Shown here: piece by piece, positions 58,004 through 64,000 of the stretch
Layout: each line of letters starts with the position of its first letter
Position numbering within the stretch: the first letter of the stretch is position 1
Assembly: GCA_944990035.1 (NCBI GenBank)
Contig: CALYLX010000027.1
Coordinates: forward strand, 32,487-96,486
Length of the DNA stretch: 64,000 nt
Origin: Clitopilus passeckerianus
Lineage: Eukaryota; Basidiomycota; Agaricomycetes; Agaricales; Entolomataceae
Direction: 5' to 3'
The notes under the pieces: generated by a model
Seen by the model: only the letters and a program-made list of their open reading frames with translations
What the model was told of the DNA's origin: nothing
Databases searched by the model: none
Position numbers and translations under genes: made by a program

Positions 58004-59402
58004 GAGGATCTGGCTTGGAGATAAGGACACTGTGTACCTTTTTCATATCAATGATGGAGATGCTTGAAGCCCTGAGGACGCCATCATGTGGGCGAAATGA
58101 ACCCAAGGTTTAAGATAGCACAGACAACTCCAGCGGCGGTATATATCAGATGACAGAGGTTCTCCCCTGTTCTGCCATGCATAGAAGAGGGCCCACCGCT
58201 GGAATAACGTTAATATTCCGAGTGGATTCCTGCACACATGATTGACCGAAGGTCGGTCACAAGTCGGTAGACCTATCTTTTCGAGGATAAGTCATTGCCC
58301 AGAATATGAGTCAAGAAAGTAGCAACAACTCGTCATAATTTGACAAACATCAGGATCGTGATCCATTAGAAAAGATGTTCAACATATGATCATGGAGCGA
58401 AACTGGGCCCATTACTTGGTGTTGAATGGATGATTGAATCTCTGAGAAGGACGGCGTCACGGCGGTGTTGACAGTAGATTGACATCAGCAAACAGCCTAT
58501 CAATTCTGTTCAGTGAATAGCCGTTTGGCGAGGGTTTAGCACGCTGCATATGTCGCTGTCGACAATTGATAATAATATTATTATATGATAAATGTGAAGC
58601 GAGGGCTTCTTTGCACCCTGAAAAACCAACCAAAAAAATTCACATCGTTTGAATGAAGAGCAGAAGCGAACCAGGTGCGCGTGAGAGCATGATGGAACGG
58701 GTGATCGAAGCGAAAATCCATGATTCACAGATTTAGCGAGAACGGGATAAGCAAGATATACTTTTGAGCGGAATTCTGAAGGCAAGATTGCCAGCATGAA
58801 AGGAGAGAAGAAAGAGGGCAGCGAGGAGGAGTATTTCGTAGAATGAGGGTTGCAGGGGTATGAGGACTAGGCCCATTGAAATGTAGCCTAGAAACGCAAG
58901 CTTCCGTGGTGACGTGATCATTGGGTGGAAGAAAAATGATGCTTCGATCATGTAACAGAAGCTTTTTGATAAAAACCATAACAATGGCCAGCTGAAAGAG
59001 CCTTTCAAAGACGCTATAATCTACAAAGAAATGGCTGTAAACTGCAGAAGGAACATGAAGGCAGTTGAAAGGAAAGAACAAGCCCATAGCCCTGAATTTC
59101 CTGACAAAAAGGGCAAAGGGATCGACCCTTACCGTGTCGGACCAAACACAGTTTAGCGCGCACAAACAAGCTGTAAACAAAAGGGGTTCGAATATAAAGA
59201 CGCCATTCGCCAATTTCGTCGTTCTCTCTATCCCTCCTTCCTTGTTTCCTCTGCCCCGTCCTTGGGTTTAGTAGCGTCGTACGCTTTTACTCTCTCTATA
59301 TATTACTTTCTAGTTTCCCATGTTGGTCTAGTTCCCTTTCCTTTCACGTCCTACATCCGCTTATCGCCTTTTTCCAGCTCAAATTCGCATTTTATTGCAA
59401 TA
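58004..59402. promoter_or_regulatory. Long intergenic region and CT-rich promoter of the downstream gene
   Basis: 1.4 kb, the longest gap in the right half, with no supportable gene; an open frame of about 160 codons on the minus strand lacks family motifs. The last 200 nt look like a strong fungal promoter: an AATATAAAG element near 59190, a pyrimidine-rich tract at 59220-59262, a TATATATTAC element near 59295, and a C/T-rich leader up to the ATG at 59403. Confidence 0.5.
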
Positions 59403-60457
59403 ATGTCCGCTACTGAGGCTACCACTGCTCCCGCCGTTCCCGTTGCTGAGGAAACTAAGGCCCCCGAGGCTGCTCCCGCCACAACTGAGGCTCCTGCTGC
59501 CCCTGCTGCTGAGGCCGCTCCCGTCGCCGACGCCGCTCCCGTAAGTGGTTTTGATGAGTCACGCACCCATTTTAGGCTAATCACACGACAATAAAGGCTG
59601 CTGCTGAGGAGACCAAGGCCGAAGAGCCTGCCGCCGAAGCCGCCCCTGCTGAGGCTGCTGCTACCGAGGAAGCCGCTAAGGATGAGGCTAAGCCCGTAAG
59701 CATTTCGGTTCCCACCTTTTTAGCCTTTGACATTTTTTTTGTTAACCGACGCTTAATTTTTCCATCGGTCACAGGCCGAGGCCAAGAAGGAAGATCGCCC
59801 CAAGAGCCCTAGCTTGCTCTCCAAGCTCCTAGCTCCCTTCAAGGGTGAGAAGAAGCCCAAGGCGCCTAAGAGCCCCAAGAAGGAGAAGAAGAAGGAAGAG
59901 GCTGAGGTCGCCGCCCCTGCTGCTGAGGAGGCACCCAAGGAAGAGGCCGCTGCCCCTGAGGCACCCGTTGCCGAGGCTGAGGCCGAAGCTCCTAAGGAGG
60001 AGGTTGCTGCCGCTGAGCCCGCTGCTGAGAGGTGTGTATTTCTTTTATCTGGAGGTGTATCCCTGCTGACGTGGATACCAGCGAACCCGCTCCTGAAGCT
60101 GCTGAGGCCGCTCCGGCTGCTGAAACTCCCGCTGAGGAGAAGAAGGAAGAGAAGAAAGACGAGAAGGAGGAAAAGAAGAAGAACAAGGTTGGCCGTCGCC
60201 TCTCCGCCCGTGTCGGTGACTTCTTCAAGTCCAAGCCCAAGGCCGACGTGGCCACCCCCGCCAAGGTTGATGAGCACCCACCCAAGATCGATGAGCCCTC
60301 TCCCGTTGCCCCTCTCGAGAACCCTGCTACTGAGGCCGCCGAGACCGCTGAGGCACCCAAAGAGGAGGAGGCACCTGCTGCTCCCGCTGCTGAGGAGACC
60401 GCTAAGCCTGTTGAGCCCGCACCTGCTGCTGCTCCCGTTGTTGCTGCTACTGCTTAA
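59403..60457 (+). CDS. Ala/Glu/Lys/Pro-rich intrinsically disordered protein
   Basis: I do not recognise a named family. Exons 59403-59540, 59597-59695, 59775-60031 and 60082-60457 sum to 870 nt (289 residues). It is almost only Ala, Glu, Lys, Pro, Val and Thr, in alternating acidic-alanine and lysine blocks. Two less repetitive basic patches stand out: SPSLLSKLLAPFKGEKK and NKVGRRLSARVGDFFKSKP, each able to form an amphipathic helix that could bind membrane. Codons are strongly biased to GCC, GCT, AAG and GAG, which with the CT-rich promoter suggests high expression. The first two introns sit in phase 0 between near-repeats, which would let exons be dropped without frame change. Confidence 0.75.
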
Positions 60458-60905
60458 GGAGCACGTCACGAAGCAGGGATGCTTGAACGACTGGTTACGA
60501 TTTCGATTTCTTTGCTCACAATGTCTTCGAACCGCATCTCGTGGACTCGATCTTGGTTTTGTCACGTTTACGCCCTTTCTCATACGATACATGTCGGATT
60601 TGGTTCCCCTTTTTCTGCTTTATACCGTTTCATGACCATTACATGACCATAGCCTGATCCGTCAGTTTATATACCTAATACCTCTCGGGCGTCTACTACA
60701 CTCGACCACATACCCTTTGTTATTTCTACGGATTACGCGCATGTTTCTTAGATTCCCCCCGTAATTGAAAGTTTTGTCTGTTGGTCCAATCTTTGGGTGT
60801 CGATTTGCAACTTCCAGATATGGGATCTGTGAGTCATTGTGATCGGCAATTTGAGTACTATCAGCCCTTCGACCAAGGTCTTCACTTCACCGACTAGGAC
60901 CTATC
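60458..60905. other. Intergenic region between the disordered protein and eIF2B epsilon
   Basis: About 450 nt, presumably a 3' UTR followed by the GCD6 promoter. No coding frame or clear regulatory motif was recognised. Confidence 0.4.
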
Positions 60906-63900
60906 ATGGCGCCAAAAGCTTCATCGGCAGGCAAAGAAAAGCTTATAGACGACGATGAAGAAGTTCTCCAGGCTGTAGTGCTCGCAGACAGCTTCAACAA
61001 ACGATTTCGACCTCTGACCACACATAAACCTCGGGTGAGATCCACTACGCACATAAAAATCGTACACCTATTGATCAGAATACGTAGTGTCTGCTGCCGA
61101 TATGCAACGCTCCACTACTAGATTGGACGTTCGAGAGTCTGGCTTTAGCAGGCGTCCAAGAGATCTTTGTCGTATGTCGATCTCATGCGGAACAAGTGAA
61201 AACAGCGATCAAGTGCGTACGGATCTCCTCGACTTCGTTCTTCCACTGATTTCTAGTTATTTAGGGAGTCAAAATGGTCACAACCTGGTTCAGGAATCAA
61301 GATTGTACCAGTAATGACGGCGAAAGAGACGTTCTCACCTGGAGACGCTATGCGCGACATCTATACTCGAGGACTGGTTACAAGCGATTTTGTGTTGGTT
61401 ATGGGAGATCTGGTCAGCAATATCAGGATCGACGAGGTTGTGAGGGTACACAAGGAAAGGAGAAAGACGAATAAGGATGCTATTATGACGATGGTTGTGA
61501 AGGAGAGTGGGGCCAGGCATAGGACAAGGTGAGTTCTTGGATGCATACTTCCTGTCAATGGTCATGTCTGATTGGAGATGGTTGTAGGGCTCGAGGAGAC
61601 TCATCTGTCTTTGTGCTGGATGCAGAGACGTCAGAATGTCTTTACTATGAACCTGTCACTGCGTTTCCCTCGACTCATCTCGCCCATATTCCTCGAGAGA
61701 TTCTGGCTGAGCATCCAGAGATTGAAATTCGTAACGACCTGATAGATTGCTCTATCGACATCTGCTCAGTAGAGGTAAGAATTCCTTGTGGCATCCATCC
61801 TTTGCACCCTCCTCATCCCCTTGACTAGGTGCCTTCGCTATTCCAAGATAACTTCGACTATGGGGATATACGAAAAGACTTCGTGCACGGCGTGTTGACG
61901 TCGGATCTCCTCATGAAGAATATACATTGTTATGTTGCCAAGGATGGATATGCAGCACGAGTCAAGGATACGAAAAGCTATGAATCTGTTAGGTAGGGCA
62001 AGTTGGACCTTATCTGTTCTCGGCAGAGAGCTCATGTTGTTGCAGCAAAGACATCCTTTCTCGGTGGACTTTCCCTCTTGTACCAGACGATTATCATCCC
62101 AGTGGACATATCTACAACCATGAACGTGGAAACAAATATATTGCGAAGGATGGCTCGGTCTCTCTAGCTCGGTGAGAGTTCTCCTCTACTATCGCAATCA
62201 GGCTTCTCACACCTTCTTCTCCGTAGAACATGTTTTATAGGAAATAATACCCTCATAGGATCGTCAACCTCCATCGATGAAGGAGTGGAAATAAAAGCAT
62301 CTGTAATAGGAAGAAACTGCACCATTGGAGAGAGCTCGAAGCTCGACCACGCATACATCTTTGACGGCGTCTCCGTCGGAGACCACTGCCAAATTGCGCG
62401 CAGCATCATCGGAGAGAACGTCGCTATCCTCGATGGAAGCATAATTCCCGAGGGATGTATCATCGCAGACAACGTTATCGTGGGGCCAAATGCACGACTA
62501 CGGCCTTTCGAACGACTTTCGGCGAAAAGGAATCCGGATGACGAGGACGCCGATGATGAGGACGAAGAAGATGATGACGAGGATGTTGATTCGGATATTG
62601 AAAACGTGGAAGCTAGTATGTGCACCCTTTTTTCCGTATTTGCGGACATGGTATCTTACTATTCGATTCTAGTTCAGGATTCGATACCTAAGGATCTCGG
62701 AGATGAATCAAACGCACTTGTGTGGCCAAGTGGTCCTACAGATCCTGATGATGAGGATGATGTTGTGACTTGGAATAACGAACGGCTAATGAGATTAGGT
62801 ACGGGTACTCTCTATCTCCGTCTGATTAATTCGATGTATTTATCAATCCCTTTTCGTACTAGGTGATCAAGGCGACGGACTTGATCAGTTTTCAGACTTG
62901 GGTTCTGAATCCTCCTCGGGTGCCAGCGACGCGGAAGATGAGTCCATTGGGGGAGATTTCGACGCAGGTTCTCTAGGCATCAACACCGACTCGCTGTTAA
63001 TGCCCACCGACGGGCAACCTATGGCAGAACAAGAGTTCCAGGCTGAAGTCAAACAGTCCCTGGATCGCGCCTTCGCGGAAGGCCACTCTGTTGACAACGC
63101 CGCTGTCGAGCTCAAGACCCTGCGTATGGCGAGCAACGTATCCCTTACGAAAGTCAGACAGGCCGTCGTTTCCGGAATCGTTGACCGGATCCCGATCATC
63201 GCAGAGGGTGGCATCCCGCAAAGAAGGGAAATCGCCCGAATGGTCGATAGATGGGGAGAACTCATTGACAAGATTGGGGGTGTCGATCCGGTTGAAACTA
63301 TCACCGTCCTTCAGGTAAGGTCTAAATTGCAAATGCTCTCTTTAAATTGTGATTAATTGTGATTAATTGAATCCCTATTTTTCTATTCAACTTCATTTTC
63401 CAACAGGAACACTGCGCCACATCCGAGCGAATGCCGTTGTTCGGCCAGATCTTGGCAGCGTTTTACCAAAGTGACATTGTGGAAGAAGAGGATATCCGGA
63501 AATGGCATCGGCTGGCGGGACCTGTTGCAAGGGACCAGGATGGCGAGACTGGTGACAATCTGAAGAAGACCTGGATGGTTGGAGCTCGTATGATCAAGCA
63601 GTTTGATGAGCAGGAGAGCGAGGATGATGACGATGATGCCGACGAGGAATCTAGTGAGGATGAGAAACCGCAGAGGCCAGCCCCTGCTGCGAAAGCTGCG
63701 AAGGAGGCCTCAGAATCGGAAGATGACGAAGATGAAGACGAGGAGGAAGAGAAGGATGAAGCCGAAGAGGAAGAAGATGAAGAGGAGGATGAAGAGGAGA
63801 AGCCATCACCCACTGTATTGAAAGCAGCGGCTAAACCTTCAGCTGGTGATTCCACAGATGAAGACGACGAGGCGGATCATCCTGCTGCCAGAGCCTCCAC

Positions 63901-64000
63901 CAGATCAATACCTCAACAAGACGACAAGTACGAGGATGATAGCGATGAGGAGCAGGAATCTATAACAAAGCCGGCGCCGCCGCCAGCAGGAGACGACGAA
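60906..64000 (+). CDS. GCD6: eIF2B epsilon, catalytic subunit (3' end outside window)
   Basis: eIF2B epsilon exchanges GDP for GTP on eIF2, setting the rate of translation initiation. Starting at ATG 60906 the order is: a nucleotidyltransferase-like domain (LQAVVLADSFNKRFRPLT; DWTFESLALAGVQEIFVVC; SDFVLVMGDLVSNI); a left-handed beta-helix of hexapeptide repeats (GNNTLIGSSTSIDEGVEIKA, then ASVIGRNCTIGESSKLDHAY, then CIIADNVIVGPNARLRPFE); acidic linkers; and the W2/eIF5C-type HEAT domain (VKQSLDRAFAEGHSVDNAAV; ERMPLFGQILAAFYQSDIVE; EDIRKWHRL). After GARMIKQFDEQESED the frame stays open for over 130 residues that are mostly Asp, Glu, Ser and Pro. It runs off the right edge, so the stop is not seen. 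Confidence 0.93.

Noticed and set aside
59183..59197. GGTTCGAAT box resembling a tRNA B-box
   Set aside because: No matching A-box, acceptor stem or following CC was found; it lies in the promoter of the downstream gene.
58510..59213. Minus-strand open frames of 90-160 codons in the long intergenic gap
   Set aside because: No family motif, no supporting splice sites and unremarkable composition; the region fits a promoter/intergenic gap better.
59753..60592. Long minus-strand open frame (about 280 codons, Ser/Leu/Gly-rich)
   Set aside because: It is the antisense shadow of the GC-biased Ala/Glu/Lys gene; its composition simply mirrors the other strand and it has no splice or start context.

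Overview
This window is nuclear DNA of a filamentous basidiomycete, most likely an Agaricomycete. Genes are dense (about one per 2 to 2.5 kb, both strands) and almost every one is cut by introns of 45-65 nt with GT..AG ends. The gene set is fungal: Sog2, Vac1/Pep7, Mot1, Eaf1, fungal Hv1 and MUG113-type GIY-YIG proteins. No species can be named from the sequence alone. I reconstructed exons by hand from reading frame, splice signals and family motifs; where exon coordinates are given, the exon sums were checked for divisibility by three.

Layout, left to right: the 3' part of an Eaf1/Vid21 NuA4 subunit (1-2362); two GIY-YIG (T5orf172/DUF1766) paralogues on the minus strand (2458-7370) separated by 1.8 kb without a supportable gene; twinfilin (minus) head to head with a Pep7/Vac1 FYVE protein carrying an apparent one-base frameshift; a LOG-type phosphoribohydrolase; cytosolic tryptophanyl-tRNA synthetase (minus); the CCR4-NOT E3 ligase Not4; a 15-exon D-lactate dehydrogenase (minus); PDCD5; the deadenylase Pan2 (minus); the RAM-pathway LRR protein Sog2; a JmjC/KDM8-like hydroxylase (minus) nearly overlapping the start of Mot1 (plus); a PIG-H/Gpi15 GPI-anchor subunit; an Sso-type syntaxin; a small AN1 zinc-finger protein; aspartate aminotransferase; a PPP4R1-like HEAT protein.

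From 48.5 to 54.6 kb lies the most distinctive stretch: three plus-strand four-pass (MARVEL-like) membrane proteins with long disordered tails, with a minus-strand voltage-gated proton channel (Hv1) between the second and third. The window closes with a FUN14-domain mitochondrial protein, the rRNA methyltransferase Nop2, an Ala/Glu/Lys/Pro-rich disordered protein with a CT-rich promoter, and the 5' part of eIF2B epsilon, open at the right edge with an unusual acidic tail.

Most genes are housekeeping and do not form a metabolic cluster. Loose themes are mRNA turnover and transcription control (Not4, Pan2, Mot1, Eaf1), translation (WRS, Nop2, eIF2B epsilon) and membrane traffic (Pep7, Sso, Sog2, MARVEL-like proteins). 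The items most worth a second look are the MARVEL/Hv1 neighbourhood, the GIY-YIG pair, the Pep7 frameshift, several micro-exons and GC-AG introns, and the eIF2B epsilon tail. I saw no tRNA, rRNA, CRISPR array or convincing transposon.
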